Assembly: GCA_958299035.1 (NCBI GenBank)
Contig: CATQJL010000316.1
Location: forward strand, 3,684,674 to 3,748,673
Direction of reading: 5' to 3'
Origin: Cylicocyclus nassatus
Lineage: Eukaryota > Nematoda > Chromadorea > Rhabditida > Strongylidae
Length of the DNA: 64,000 nt
Shown here piece by piece: positions 1-14,762 of this stretch. A program made the position numbers and the translations under genes. The notes below the pieces were generated by a model. The model saw nothing but the letters and a program-made list of their open reading frames with translations, had not been told where the DNA came from and ran no database searches. The stretch's first letter is position 1; every line of letters begins with the position of its first letter.

Positions 1-119
1 CAGGTAGGGCTCGACATATAGAATGTCTCCTCTCTCAGATTTTTGATTGGATTACACTAAATACATTTTATTTCACGTCAGGTACGATAAAAACGCGCTC
101 ATCATGTGCACTAAGTTCA

Positions 120-360
120 ACGAGTTTTTTTTTGTGGGGGGTGGGATGACAGAATTTTTTCAAATGAAGTCGTGGCCACGCCCTCCGAAAAAATTAGAAG
201 TTTTTAGCTAGCCTACTGGTGCAGCCACGTCCCGAAAAATTCTATGCTAACAATTCGAATTTTCCTAGAAAGTTCAAAGCATGTTAACATAATTCTTCCC
301 CAAAATTTTTCCCACTTTTGTGCTGAGAAAACGAGAACCTGTGAATGATATGTAACAACG
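120..360. mobile_element. Fragment of the poly-G hAT-like MITE family
   Basis: A GTGGGGGGTGGG tract is followed by ATTTTTTCAAATGAAG and CGCCCTCCGAAAAAATTAGA, matching the interior of the copy at 16226-16597. No ends are recognisable. A second poly-C patch (707-727) after CAGAGCGTAGCCAGAAATCG may be another end of the same kind. Confidence 0.4.
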
Positions 361-3300
361 TAAATATGAGCTAATTCTTACACATACTTCAACGGTGGAC
401 AACGGTATTTTTTCAAATTTTTTGATCCCTCTTCCGGGTCAGACACTTCACATGACAAGCATTTCGCTACTTTCTCGTACTTGCTAGCTTTTTGCTCTTC
501 GTTCTGGCTGGCCTTTGGGGTTACACACATTGGTATGCTAGGGTGCATTTGCTGGTTAATCGGATGACTGCATTCATCCGCCCAAGATCCTGCGCGAGAA
601 TTGCTGAGTCGAAAAATGTGTACTAGTTGCAAATGCGGACTTTCAGCCTAGTAGACTAGACTTTTTGCATCAGAGCGTAGCCAGAAATCGTAGGCTCGTT
701 ACCTCTTCCCTCCCCCCCCCCCCTCCCAGGAATCTGTAAGATTTACAATTTTCCGCAACGCTGACTTCAGCTGTAATCATGGGAAAACTACGTATCGGCC
801 AACGTACCCACGACTTCGGCAGCAACACTAAATGAACCGTAAAAGTGCAAATTCTCGTCGAGGGTAATCTACAAATCGGACAGACATATCTATTATAACG
901 GCTGTCAGCAGGCTGCCAAATGCACAACCTGCCGAACATTGCAGGTCTGAATAATTCCGTTAATTTGTCACATTGTTGAGTGGCCAGGGTGTCAACACCC
1001 TTCCCTGAGTAAAAGCATTTCGATTAATCAAAAGTACGTAGTCAGACTTGGTGTTTTGGCTTTGGTATCGTAAAACGAAGCGCGTAAAATATAGCGTATG
1101 TTCTGCATTCACAAAAAGCTTGGAAGAACTATCCATAGCTTTCCAGCACTTTGAATTTTATTAGTGCTGGTAAGCAGAGCTCTACTCGAATACCGAAAAT
1201 GTACGAGATACGAGATAGCGAGAAATGTGGGGGTGGGGGGGGGGAAGCGCGACAAGATTTTTCTGAAATAAAGAAACATGGCAGCAGTCAAGCCCTACGG
1301 AAATAAACTTGAAGCTTTTCGAATTTTTGCGGATCCCTAACCCTATGAAAAATTTTTTCAAGACTATGTTTCTGATAATTTATTATGATTATTTACAGAT
1401 GAAAGCGGGTTGTCTGCGAAATTTCTTAAATCAAATCAAACACTTTTATGAGATAGATTATTATCCAACCATATGCTATGAACATTCAAAATTCCATCTA
1501 TCCCCCTCTCATTTTTTTGATACAGCTACGGTAAGATTCGCCCGTAAAGCCACAGAGCAGAAAAATGTCTCCAATGATGCAAAAAAAGCGAGAAGTTCAA
1601 AAATGATTCTAGCCTTACACCCAACAAGAAACTTTTCGAATATATCTAGTTCGCTTTTTTGATATGCCTGGTTCGTTTTTTTTTTCAACATCTTGGCTAA
1701 TGGCATGGTGTGAAACAGATACACTGGAAACTTTAGGCTCAAAGCTGATTTTATTGGTAAAACTTTTTGAAGATTTGAGGTTTCAAAAAGCAGCTTCAAG
1801 CGATCATGGAAAATAAACACAGTAAGAAAAACACTCAAACCATCAATTCCCCAGTGCTGACGTTTTTACAGCGACATCGTCCCCGTAAGGCAGATGATGT
1901 TGTAAATCTAATGCGCCCACTTCGCATTATCGCGCTAAAAATCGGTGGTAAATGGGGATTTACGGTGAAAATATTACGTATCGGATGTTGATTTATAGTC
2001 TATGTAAACAAGATTTGCCAATGGCTAGATTTGACTAAAGCAGGGGATTTATTGGTTGCTGTATTTCTTTTGAGCTCAAAGAAAGAATTTTGGATGATTG
2101 TCACTAGCCCAAGTCTAAATTATTTTCTTTTCATTGTGAGCATTGTTTTTTTATTCAAAAGTAGGAAATCTGTGATTAAAATCTGTTTAATTCACTGATT
2201 TTTGTGAGTAAAATGTGTTGAAGGCCTTCTTGACTCTTGAAATTTGCGAATCTTTTAATCGTTTTTATCATAAATAAAATCTCTAATGTGTTATGTAAAA
2301 TGTTTATTTTGTTCTATAAAATACTTTTGAAATTCAAACTATTTCAGAGTTTTTTTTTCAAAATCAGATTTAGTGCTGCCGCTTCAAAAACCTTCAGAAT
2401 CTCTCAAAAATAATTTCAAATCTGCAAAAGCAAAATCTGCATCCTCGACCTACATTCCCTATTTAGTCCTGCTGAATAAGCCGGTGATCAAATTTCCGGA
2501 GCACTCAATTAATCAGGCATCGAGAGCGAGGGCCAAAGCCGCGAAGGAGTCGTTCAGTCATAAATAGCGGCTGTAAGGTGACTCGGTTCCTTTGACTACT
2601 CGTAAACTGAGTCAGACTGGGTGATTATAGCTGATAAGAGAAAAAGCTGTGACCAAGTATGGGGTGGCCGGCGATACTATGGAATCCAACTTCAGCTAGG
2701 GTCGTCAAAGTAGGGAAAAAATAAGGGAATGATCTAGTAAACCTCAAAAAAAAATTGAACTATACTCACTCAAAAAAAAAATGCAAAAGCAACTCTTGCA
2801 TATTCGACAAATAATGGTGGCTATTAATCTTTTAAAGTATTGGTTTTTTTCAGTGGTTGGTTTTTTGTTTATTTCAAGTGTCCTTAAAATAGATACAAAA
2901 AACCGGTACAGTTCTAACATAAGTCCGGAAACCGGATAGTGTAGAAAACATACAACATTGAATTTTGTGTTCTTCTCTAGTCTTTATCATTATTATCAAA
3001 TGCTTTTCTACCAGAAGTACAAAACCTCTCTTATACTGTAGATTGAACTTTTTAAGTGGAATTAGAATTTGACCTACAATAATCAAAAATGTTGATGGTA
3101 CCAAATTATCTAAGTACTATGAAATGTAAAAAACAGTAAAAAGAATTTACCCAAATATCATAATCTTATCATTTAATATGTTTTCTTGAGAAATAAGGAA
3201 AGCCTAAGATACGAATTGTATTCACATGTACAGAGCGTGAAAATGAGCGCAAAGATAGAAATCTAAGCTGAGAAAATCGGGACTTTGCTGAAAAATTAGA

Positions 3301-6300
3301 GTAATTTATCGTCTTATATCGTACTTTTTGCATGTTTTGCATAATTTCTTCTTTCTGGTATCTCCTACAATACATCCATGCAGTTCTTTAGCCATAAATC
3401 TCCACATTACATGCCCTGCACCCTACTCCTGTACAAAGGCAAAGGCAGTAGATGATTAATGTACGAAAGAACATTAAGAACGAGAACTACTTTCTGAACG
3501 GTAAACAAGTCATTAAGAGAAGCAAAAAATATGTTTTGCGATGAATGGTGATGAAACAAGTGATGACAAAGCAGTAGCAAGGTTTCGGGGAGAACGTATT
3601 AGACGAGGAAGGTGGGATTAATTGCTATTTACTTCTCATTCTGTAGTAGCATGTTGACTAGGTTATTTTTGATAGCTTACAGATTACTTTTTAGTTAGAT
3701 TAAGAGATGAAAGCATAGCAGAAGGATAGCACAGTATATTTGAAAGCCGTTCTTTTGAGCAAAATTTCGCGAGCCAATTATTCCCTACAAATTTTGGTAA
3801 TATTGCCTGACAGCTAAGCTGGAATCATCTTGGTTTACTTTGTTTGCGACCAAGTAGATGTCATGCTTAGTATTGTATTATTAAGTCGCATAAAAAATGG
3901 CCAGCAAGAGTTGTAAATTGTGCTTTTATTGGCAGTATTCATTTGCGCGCAAAAGTTGTCTTCACCGCAGAGCGACTTTATTTAACTGCCCAAACTCTCA
4001 GTTTGTATATAACTGCTTGTAATGAGAATGATTTCTGTACTTGCACCCCTTCCAAAGTGTTTTTGCAAGGTAGGCAATCATTAGCCGAAAAGGTACAATA
4101 TGACGATACTGTAAGCTATTTTTTGTGTCTTTAGCTGGACTAGACTCACGTCGGATGGACAATGCGCAATAAGTTAAAAAGTTTGATATTTGCAGATAAA
4201 ATGCTATTCTAGCATTTCGATAATTATATGAAAGGAATGGTTAAGGAAACAATCAAGATGAATTTTGGCTTGACATAATATTATTCGGAAATATGGCTGA
4301 GACCTTCACAATTTGAACTAAATCTAAAAAATATCATACCCAACACAGCATGAGATATACATATGAAGGTGAACTATTTGGCAAAGAAGCTTACGACAGT
4401 ATATTGAAAATTTACAAACTAGAATAAAGATCATAAAGATAATACATGTTGAGATTACCGAGATTAATATCAAAGATGATTTTTGCTGGAGGAAAAATGT
4501 TATCTTTCACTGGAGCGTTTAAAACAAAAAGACTCTGACGGATAAGTTGACTAGCTCATTACGTAAATATCATGAATGATATGAGAAATATGGATGACGG
4601 ATGCTTGTGCAGATAGGATCAAGCATCTGTTACAGTACTGTCACTGGCTGTAAATGGATTACAGTAATTTGGCATGCTACGCAATTCCAGCAGTTTAGTC
4701 AAAGTCTTACAGTGAATATTGCACGAAAAATTTATTTTTCTTTTCTCCAAATAAACCCTTCATCCTGACTCTTGAATGCAAAAAAAATCGAAAGCAATTT
4801 TGCACTAAAAGTGCTCATTGCCAAGGAGTCAACCATTGATAAGACGATTTTATGAGCTTCTGCAGGAATATAGTGCATATTCTGCAATAACACTATGTGC
4901 ACTGAGCATTTGCTTTATCGTAACGCTCACTATGTAAATTTACATAAATTGACGAGGCAAATAGTCGGAATGCTTCGCTAGTGTCCTTTCATCTCGCTAA
5001 CGACTGTAACTGTTTGTTCTTTTATCTGCGAAGTTTGGAGATAAGAGAAGAGGTTCAAATTAATTGGGAATGACGTTTGGCTCGATGTCCACTAATTTGG
5101 ATAGACTGGGAAGGTGAAAAAAAACAAAGCCTGAAATCTTAAACTAGAAGTTGGAATTTTGGAAATTTAAAACAGCCGGTTACCGTGGCAAAAATTGAAA
5201 GTGATTTAGAAAATAGTGCTTTTAAATTAAAAAAGCATAGGCATGTTCTATTCACCTGTTTCTTGAAAACCTTAAGCCTTTTCAAACCTTTCATTCCAAA
5301 CAAATATTTCTAAGTAATTGAAGCATAAGTTAAAAAAAACCTTTCTTTCTTAATGGGGATTTCTAGAGGGTCTGTAAATTTTTTTACCGTTTGAGGGCAA
5401 GAGCGAAACGAAGTTTTGTAATTGTTTACCATAAAAATCTTTCAATAAAATTGTTTCTAATTACAGAATATTTCTTACTATCACTAGCTAACATTAGTTT
5501 ATTCGCTAGAAATATGAAAATTTAGGAGTGTACGAGGGTCAAATTTTATAAACCAAAAAAGCGGAGACTAAAGAGATTTAGAGAGAAATTATTTTTCCCC
5601 TGCTCGCACATGCACTGAGTATTTTCGCACCCCTTTTCCTAACCTTGTTTTCCACTAACAGCATCTGGTTAAAGTTTCATGAGCTTTTTTGTGAGTAAGA
5701 GCGCCGAGAGAGCATTAATCTGCAGAATTTCGCAGAAAGCCGGGAGCGTTCAGCACTGAAAATGACAAAACGTCATGCCCGACGCGACGACAGCTTGAGG
5801 CAGATCAAACTTCTCGTGCAAATTGTCGTGGGAACAGAAATCCCTGAAGACAGCCATGCTCAAAGCAAATAAAGATCTCTACTCTATCTTTGAGCCTGTT
5901 CAAAGAAAATTTGGATCTTTGCCAAATCACGGTTTCTGATGTTCAGATAAGAATGTAGAGCGTGAGTCAAAATTATGCATGTAACTTGATTTGATATGAA
6001 CTAAACGATTTTTACAGATTTCATGAAAAATCGAATCAACTTTCTTTTGGCGGTAATTTGTTTTTATGACAAATGATTGAGATGAAATTACAAATTTTAT
6101 AGAAAATCAAACCGAATTTGAAGAGACCGAGTGCGTTTAGGTTTACTGTAAAATAGCAAAGCAGCTCAGAAATTTTCTTTCAAACGTGACATATAACTCC
6201 TTCTTCTTCTCCCCCCCCCCTCTCTCCAAAAAAATCCTAAGCGCTCAGTAGTATGAGTATTAGAAAATTTGATAGTTTGTCAGCACATAAACACAAGCAA

Positions 6301-7000
6301 TCATACATGAATAATAAAGGAAATGAGCAATGATTTTCCTAGTATTGACCTTAAGGACAAATGATAGAGAGGTGACGAAAGGAAGCTTGATGATTCATAA
6401 ATTTTGTCCCCATTTCAGCAGTTTAATAATTTCAAGAACTGCTTAGCGTTACAGCAAGAAGAGATACTCTCACGAAAAAAAAAACAATCAAACAAATGAG
6501 ATGTTAAATTTCAAAAAAAAAAGTTAAGCAACAAGATTTGGCAAAGCAAAAGCTGACAGGCAAAAGTTCTACTTTATCTGCTGGAGATATTTCAACCACA
6601 AAATTTTCTATCAGTATAATTTTTCAGAGTGTAATCTTGGATACACCTCTTAGAACATTATAAACAAACAAATAACCAAAAAAGGTCAAAAACCGAGAGT
6701 TGTGCAGATTATACAGAAAAAGCATAAAGTAATGCATTTCAGCGATATTTTTGAGCTTGTGAACCAATTTTTTTCCTCTTTTCTCTTCCTTTCAGTCTTG
6801 AAAATGAATTGATTGCCTTCCAAAAGAATTTCGGGAACAGAAATTAGGGAAATGAAAAAGATAATCGCAAAATTACAGAGCTTTCTCTGCGTCAAGTAAA
6901 ACATCTACATTCCAGGCATCCGAGACATCCAATGGTGCTTGGAGAAAATTATAGAGCAGAAAAATGCAGCACTCTGGTTTCCAAGGCAATCAAGACAAAT
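361..7000. other. Gene-free AT-rich stretch
   Basis: I see no credible exon, RNA gene or full transposon. The open frames (at most about 117 codons) are AT-rich, overlap on both strands, and lack recognisable protein motifs. A CpG-richer patch at about 5690-5880 may be regulatory. Confidence 0.6.
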
Positions 7001-10000
7001 TTCGTTCGCTTTGGGAAAGTCTCGGCCAGTCTTTACGGCAGGGCAATAAAAGTGCTATAAAAGGCTTCATCAAGCTTAAGCAAACACAGTGAAGAGGCAG
7101 TTTTGTTGGCTAAATGATGAAATGCATTAACTTGGAATGAATTCGGGCTCTAGGACAAAACCGAAAAGGCCTTACGCGAGCGCCGAGATGTCTGGCCATA
7201 TCCGGAGGCGACGGAATGGCTTTGATTCTTGCTAATTGACGAGCGTTCTCGGAGCTTAGGGCTACTTTGGCTGTCGCGCTCCATTTGCACTCACAACATG
7301 TCCCAAGGCTAGAGCAATTACCTCGCTAACGCTCTGAAGTGTTAACGGATCTTATCTGAGCTGATAATTACCAACAAACACCTGATATGCGCGCTCTTTT
7401 GACAAAAATTTCGCTCAAGGCCAAACACATCGATCACCTGGCAGTCCAAAAATTTGTTCTGCAATAAATCACTGTCAACTGAGACCTAGTCCAGGTTAGC
7501 TGAGAGAGCCGTATGGAGGGAGATTAGATGGGAAAGTAACTACCTACTGCATGAATGCATAGGATACGAAAGAAATGGATGGACTTCGGGTGAAAGGCCG
7601 AAATTTCAGGAAACAGCCCGGATGACGAAGGCAATCATGCAACAGAAGAGAAGGGGCAAAAAAGGAGGAAGCAAACGATTAGCAAAATTTGAGGGGGATT
7701 ACCGTAGTCTAGAGAAAATTCTAAAATTGTAGGCATGCAAAAAAATAAATACACTATGAAAAGTCGCCTTCACAAAAATATGAAATATAACACGAGACGG
7801 AAATTAGTGCCGTATATGAGAATATTCTACTTGAGCGTTAAACATAAAGCTTATCTTGTCGGAATTTATTCGTTCTGGGAAAAGTTAAGGGGCTGCGTAG
7901 TTTGCGTGATTCGCGTAATTTTGCGGATGCAACAGAACGTCGCGCGATCACAGAAAACGCAAAATGTCTTTGCCTTACTGGAATTTTTGCACCTTCTCTG
8001 GGCGGTATTGTAAAAAACAGTCAAAAACCATTTAGAAAAATGCCGAGGAAGATAATTCAAGCTGCTGGGCATAGGATTAAGCATCGCCCATTTCACGCCG
8101 TCTGGTTTTTGTTTCAATTTCCTTTCTTTGAGCTATACTTAATCGATTTCAATGTTTTTTCATGACCAAGGATTATAATGGAAAGGAATCTGTAAGGAAA
8201 TCAAGATGCAAACAGAATGAACTGAACAACTAGCCAGAATTTATCGATAACGAAGAAAGCCCAGGTAAGAATTCAGAGTGCAACTGGTAGTGTTATACCC
8301 AATACTGCCAAGTGCAATGAGTTTCTCAGTATTATTGAATCAAGCCCTCACTAATAGAATATGAAATTGAGCTACGTGCATTCTATAACTTACACTTGGT
8401 TGTGGAAAAAAATTAATCCAAATACGTTTCAATGCAGCCTAGCGGTAGTGGGAAGATCGCAGTTCATACATGTATATTTTTGAAGGCGTTTGAAACTTCT
8501 GCAGCGCCCTATGGGAATTAGGAAACTAGAGCGAGTTGCAAACTTGGCAAAGATTATGAAGCGTCTTCTTACATAATATAAAAAGCATTGACATCAAGAT
8601 AAAAAGCAAAACCTTTTGATATCCGTGAGATGTCAGAAAAAGCTCTCATAAGAAGCAGCAAATGCGGCACTTTTTGTGCATTTCAGCCTAGAAATCTTCA
8701 AAATCAAGAGTCGTTAGCTAATTAGTTGCATGTTACTTATCACAATTGCTAAGTTAATATTCTGCAAATGCAGAGAAAAAGTGAAAAATACACCATTTTA
8801 GGACTCTCAAAATATTAAACCAAATTAGACCACTTTTACCGTAATGCAAAGGGCCGCTGTGAGAAATCTAAAACCTCAATCCCGCCGATTTAAAATAGGT
8901 CAGAGTGATCGTGGTCTAAATGCTTCTTTACGAAAATATAGAAAGAATAAGATTTTCAGCTAACCAACGTATGAGGAGTATAATTCTATCAAAGAAGCGT
9001 GCAAAGCAGATTTCTCATTTCCATAGTCATTCATCTCAGCACGGAATGAAAAAGCAGCTGCTTAATTAGGTAAGCCAAACATAGCGTCATTCATCAAACG
9101 TCGCATTGGGTTCATTTGTGCAAAATCTTTTTGAGTAATATACAGATATTTGTCTCAAATTTTCCTATGTTAATTGTAAACTACTATAGTTTCTTTAAAA
9201 AAAAACTGGAAACTGTATTAGCAAGGTGACGCTTTCTAGACTTGGTTTCATCATATAGGTGCAATTTTGCTGAGGTACAAGGTATTTCAAGTTCAAAGAG
9301 TGCCGAATTCTGAGTAGAGGAAGTTGTGCTGTCTACAGGCTAGTCCGTAAAGACATCTGCCACAAACTATGCATCTATACACATTACCGATAACTATCAG
9401 TTGTCCGCGTAGGCAGAGCTTATCGTCAAAAATTTCTTTTCACTCTTGAGAAACTTATCTTAATGGGGTCCTTACAAGACTGTGCAGACTACTGTAGACT
9501 ACTGTAGCGTGCACAGAACGGCTTTGGCAGAAGCAGACTATTATTAGATCACGACTATAGCCGAATGGCCGAACGTTGCCCATCTTCGGAACTGCTCAAA
9601 AAGCCGAAGAGCATCAATGATGAGGTGCACGACTAAACAAAGTTACTCGGGCATGCCGTCCACTGACGCTGCAGTCGCCGCAGTGACAGAATTACATTAC
9701 CCAGAGAAACAATTCGCTCTGAGAGCTGCTGCCGGAGAGCCACAGTAGTCACAAGCTGGAAAAACTGAATAGTACCAATTTTTTCCGAGCGGAAACCTCT
9801 TGAGACTTCGCGTGGAATGTCCTTAACGCTGCACTTAATCATAAAGAATGCTCATAGACGGAAAATATCGCGCGCGATCTCGGCGAATAGCTTCTTCGGC
9901 ACTATTAAATTGAATAATTTATGAGAGTTCCATCGCGCTTAACGCGCTCGAGTAGCGTTCCGCATAAATCGCGCTAGGACCGCCGCGCAGAGAGCGTTGC

Positions 10001-10933
10001 AGATGCGGAGAGCGGCAATTAGCCGCGGCGAGTTCATTTACGACTCGTATAGCACTTAATAAGTGGTCTTGCTAAGCACTATGGCAAAAATGGATTCTTT
10101 TGCCCAAGAAGGAGTTGCAGGCGAGTTCACGAGCATTGAACGCAGTTTCAGTACAATTTTTTCCAATGAAAATTAGGGACTGTAACAGAAACTGATTTAA
10201 GCCATATGAAACCGAGACTCAGAGGAAATCGCAATTTGTCGAAAGCACTGCCAGGAAGAAAATAATTGCGTGTAATTCATTATAATTCACCGAGAGTTCC
10301 TTTCATCGACTGTAGTTCATGCTTTTTATCTTCTAGGTCATTTTCTTTTTCATGCCTTGCGCAACAATGGCTGGTTTTCAACAGGTTTGCGCGATTCATA
10401 GAATGATTTCAGTCAAGCATAGCGCAGTCGAAAAATCGTGACTATGCCGCGACCGCGCACGACACGCACGCACTTCAGGCTCAGGTCTTAAGTAGTCTAT
10501 TCAAAGAACCTCAACTGCTCAATCTCGTAAAAGAATCAAGAAATCCTTTTTATAGTACGTACCTCATCACTTTTAGCTCAGATGTCTTCCTTGCCAGAAA
10601 ATGATTTCGGCAAGAGTTGAAGTTTTTGAGCTTTGGTTGAGTCTTTGAGAAAAATCTCACGATCTCTATAAGAATTTTTCAAATGAGTAAAAGTGGACAA
10701 AATGATGATGAAGAATTATCAAGAATTTGCTGATCATATTAAAAGGCGACAAAAATGAAAAACTGTGTGTGAATTTGCGAAGGTAAATGGGAAAATCACC
10801 AAACGCGAAGCAGGTCAAGAGCTGCGATGGAATTCGGAAAGAAAAGGCTAGGGAAAAGGGAGGGTGATAAATTTGGGGTTGGTTTCTCATCTTAAGCAAG
10901 CTCTTGTATTCATTACAGAGCTTTTTAGAATGG
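7001..10933. other. Gene-free stretch with two CpG-richer islands
   Basis: No gene was recognised. Islands at about 7090-7420 and 9540-10060 stand out from AT-rich flanks by CpG content and by homeodomain-type cores (for example GCTAATTGAC near 7235). A TATAAAAG stands at 7056-7063 before the first island, but no transcript can be inferred. Confidence 0.5.
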
Positions 10934-10941
10934 TTCTCAGT

Positions 10942-11119
10942 CAGGGCTCGGCAAAGGTGGCTTCTTAAAAATGCAAAAAATGAAGTCCCCCTAAACCCTA
11001 AACGTAAAAAAGCCATCAAAAACGAATCGACTAAAAATTAGAAACTTTGCAATTTTCGTGTCTTTTCGGGCTCCCAAAAAGCATCCAGCCTGCTTACAAG
11101 CCACCTGTGCCGAGCCCTG
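10942..11119. mobile_element. hAT-type MITE (CAGGGCTCGGC family), copy 1
   Basis: This 178-bp element has TIRs CAGGGCTCGGCAAAGGTGGC and GCCACCTGTGCCGAGCCCTG. The 8-bp flanks TTCTCAGT and TCCTCAGT match at 7 of 8, as expected for hAT. Its interior is reversed relative to copies 2 and 3. Confidence 0.83.
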
Positions 11120-12823
11120 TCCTCAGTTCTGACAATCGAAGCTTCTTACAAAGAGATTATCGAAAGAATCATTTACGTTGAAACATTTTTGACTGCTGCA
11201 GCAAAATAGATTTTATTTTTATTTGAATCTTTCTTGCGAAGCTTGTCATAAGGCTTGGATGTCGACGATGTTTCGCCAAATGAAATGAATGTTTAAGGTA
11301 GGCCACTGCATCGCATTCGCTCCTTTCACATGTACAAGGTTTTTTGTTTCCTTAAAAAGGATACATCCTTCTCATGGCTAGCAAATTTTGAAGATACCGA
11401 TTGACAACTTAGAGAATTAAAATCAAATTTCCCAAACGAGAAGAAAATCAAGGAGACAACTGCGTTGACTTTGTTGAAATTGTCCCTATACTATACTTCA
11501 GACCCGAAAACAGCCAATCTACGAGATTTCTGCATTATTGCGTTTTGCGCTATTTTTGGTCGCCGGACCAGAGACCGGAAATGAAGTGGTCGCAGTGGGT
11601 TCGAACTCAATTAACTCACTACCCGGTGTGGCGTTAGCATTTGCCTGCTTTGCTACGTAATTGCATGGCGAGATTTCCGCTCCCGTGCAAACAACGGGTC
11701 TGGGGCCAAGTGCTTTTACGCGCGCCGCCCTGAGGGCAGAGATGTTAATTGTGACAGCATGGGGCGGATACGAGGAATCATCTAATCTATACAAAGCCCG
11801 ACGAGGATTTCATCAACAATGGTGGAATTCTCAATGGGATGCAGAAGCATTTTTCTCGGATAGACTGAAGTAAAGTACAATTAAGCAAATAGCATTCGTG
11901 AGAGGGGAATTTTTTTGGTGGAAAAAAGTTGTGTGAAAAACGCGCGAGAAGAAAAAAATTGCCCAAAAAGTAGCATAATCATCGGGCAATCTAAGAAAGT
12001 GCATTCTTTGCATGGAATTCTGCAGAAAGATGTCTTTTTAAGCTTAAGGTTGCTTCTCGAAAAAAAAAATCTTCGGCGAATATGGGTAGATACCTACCAG
12101 GGATACGGTAGTGTGGATATAGATAAGAAGGGCCAATCTCGGACATGATTCAGTGGGCTTGAACCGAGTGCTCATTGCCTAAAACGGCACATCTACTACG
12201 AGGAGAATAAACGTCAAAGAGGGTGAAGAAACAAGAACGCCGAAAAGCTCCACCCTCGCGGTTATCTGGCACAAATCGTATATCCGCGCAAACTACAGTC
12301 CGTACCAGTTGTGCGCACAGGAGGAAACTGTTGGCACGATTCTATCCAGAAGAAAATGGTTTTGAGCGGGTAGTGGGAGGGGAGGAATGGAAACGGAATA
12401 TGAAAAGCTAGTAAAACACGCTAATTTTCCCAAATTTTTGAAGTCTGCTTTTAAAATCTTTTCCAAAAGAACGCCAATATTCTCAGTGATTTTTGAAAGT
12501 GACGTGGGAACAAGGAGAAAATTGCCGCTTTCATTGTTCAAGTACTGAAAGCGAATTTTTCCCCTCCTTTTCAAAAAAAGCACTGTGTGCAGTGTGCAAA
12601 TACACAAAAAGCACATGGTCACCAGTGGTGAAATCTGTAATAGAAAGATATAATTCAAAATTCTTTTGTTTTGCTTATTTTATTATAATCCTTCCTTTAT
12701 TGGAAGCTTCAAAAAGCAGCAAACTTAACGGATCTTTTACAATGACTTTAAACTTCTTCTTTTTCTAATGCTTACCTGCCGTCAAGGTCTTAATCGGCTT
12801 TTTCCTTTTGAAGCGATAAAATA

Positions 12824-12927
12824 GGATAAAACAAAGCATTAAAGCTTATTTATGGATCCAAATAAAAGAAAATGTCATTCAAACGGGTTCCACCGTATCA
12901 AAGGTGATTAGCCGAATGATTTGCAGC
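12824..12927. repeat. Duplicated non-coding module, copy 1
   Basis: This ~104-bp block shares TAAAGCTTATTTAT near its start and GAATGATTTGCAGC at its end with 18572-18677, in the same order and at the same spacing, with scattered matches between. It has no TIRs and no coding potential. It may be a duplicated regulatory element or an old non-TIR repeat. Confidence 0.5.
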
Positions 12928-13083
12928 GTTCAAACGGGGGTTTTTTCAACAGACAAATTTACGAGTTCACCTTGCGCGCGAACACTAATCAGTAGTGATA
13001 TGTTTGGACAGAAAAGATACAGTATTTTTTCTGCTTGGTTGGTGAAGTGTAAAAAATTTGCTTTGGTAAAAAATAGATGGAGA

Positions 13084-13358
13084 CAGGGCTCGGCACAGGT
13101 GGCTTACAAGCAAGCTGGATATCGTTTTTGGGACGAAAAGCAAAGGGGGTTTCGTTTTTGTGAGCGAAGACATACGGAAATTGACGACGGCGACCTTTTT
13201 TTTAGTCGACGTTTCATTTTTTGGGGGATTTTCGGGAATTTTTCAGGTTTTTAGAAGAAATTTGGTTCAGGGTCAAAGGGGACTTCGTAAAAATTCCCAA
13301 AAGTCAAGGGGGACTTCATTTTTTCCATTTTCATCTAGCCACCTCGTGCCGAGCCCTG
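13084..13358. mobile_element. hAT-type MITE (CAGGGCTCGGC family), copy 2 with perfect 8-bp TSD
   Basis: This 275-bp element has CAGGGCTCGGCACAGGTGGC at the left and GCCACCTCGTGCCGAGCCCTG-type sequence at the right. The perfect 8-bp duplication GATGGAGA (13076-13083 and 13359-13366) shows recent, complete insertion. It encodes no protein. Confidence 0.9.
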
Positions 13359-14762
13359 GATGGAGATTTTCCAGAGGACTAGAAGTGTTATAAATTATAA
13401 ATTAAGCAAACGAAAAAAAAATTGGCAGTACTCGAATCTACATCATCTGCAGATGGAAAGAAGAGCTAACCGGAGGGGAAAAAATTTATCCACACCGTTA
13501 ATTTTTTTTCTAATTCTCAAAAATTCGCTATTATGGTTTATCATACAATTCAAATCAATAGCGGGAGGAGAGGGATGGAGGGGAGCAGAGTGGGAGTTTC
13601 TGAAAGTGGTTGACTTAAACGTTTGACTAATTTTTGCAGTGAACAACTCGATAATTTACAAATTTCCTACAAATTATTAAAAAATCGAGAGGAAAAAAGA
13701 TTTTCGTTTTGTTGTGAACAATTGAATAGTTTTCGAATTACAGAAAATCTGATGGGAGAAAACAGTTTTTGTTTATGATGTAAACAAGTCATTAGTTTTG
13801 AAATTCATTAAATTTTCTAAGGAATTGACATTGAATAACTTTTTGCATTCCTTTTCTTTCATACAAGCGTGCTTGGGATTTCCACAAATTCTTTTTCTTT
13901 CCAACAGAAAACTTCCTGTCATGTCCCTTCGCCCACCCTCCTCCCCCCCCCCCCCCCAAAATTCTTTTAGGACTGCACGATCTACGTACATATATCTATA
14001 ATTTTTGCAGAAGATGATGATCCATTCCTTGCAGTATACTTTTCCAGCGATTTTCCGGAAACGTTGAGAAGAAATTTCTCAAACTACAGTACTTCAAAAA
14101 TCCCATAAACCCCTTTTCGATTCTCAATATAGCTTTCCAGCTCTGTCTCCCTAATAAAAGTACTCATATACGAACATTCTCTATGAAGTCGAATCCCATT
14201 AGCGATTTGTATGGTTACGAGACAGTTTTAGTGCCAGTACGATGCCTAATGTCAGTCAAATGTCGTTATGGATACACGCATCCAAACCCATAACAAAACG
14301 CTAAGCACCGCCGAGAATACGGCACTTCGCCTTGTTTCGCCCAAACTTTGATGCATCGCCAGCGTCGTGTTTCAAATCGGAATCGCATTCCAAAGCAATT
14401 ATATGAAAGGGGCAATTCATTGCACGTCTATGAATTGAAGACCTGGCCTGGTCATGATGATCTTTGTAGGAAATATAAGTAGTAAGGTTGCAAAAATAGG
14501 TTTTGAATGGGTTTTAAATGTTGCTAGGTGGGTCAAAAGGAAAAGATGAAACGAACAGTCAGGTTTGTGATAAACAAAAACTATTTAGCTGCATACCAGG
14601 GTTTCTGAGAAATTTAGAGGTTAGAGATTTACTAAGCCACTGGTCCAAGAGGTTGTAAAATTTGGATTCCCACATTTTTATGAAAAAACGCAGTTCCAAA
14701 AATGTCATACTTCGCTCACATTCTCCTCTCTCCTCCACCCTCCCCCCCCCCCCCGCTCTATC

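Noticed and set aside
11519..11794. 91-codon minus-strand frame and a GTTCGAACC B-box-like site (possible gene or tRNA/SINE)
   Set aside because: The protein matches no family I know, the T-arm does not pair and no cloverleaf forms; both strands are open here because of composition.
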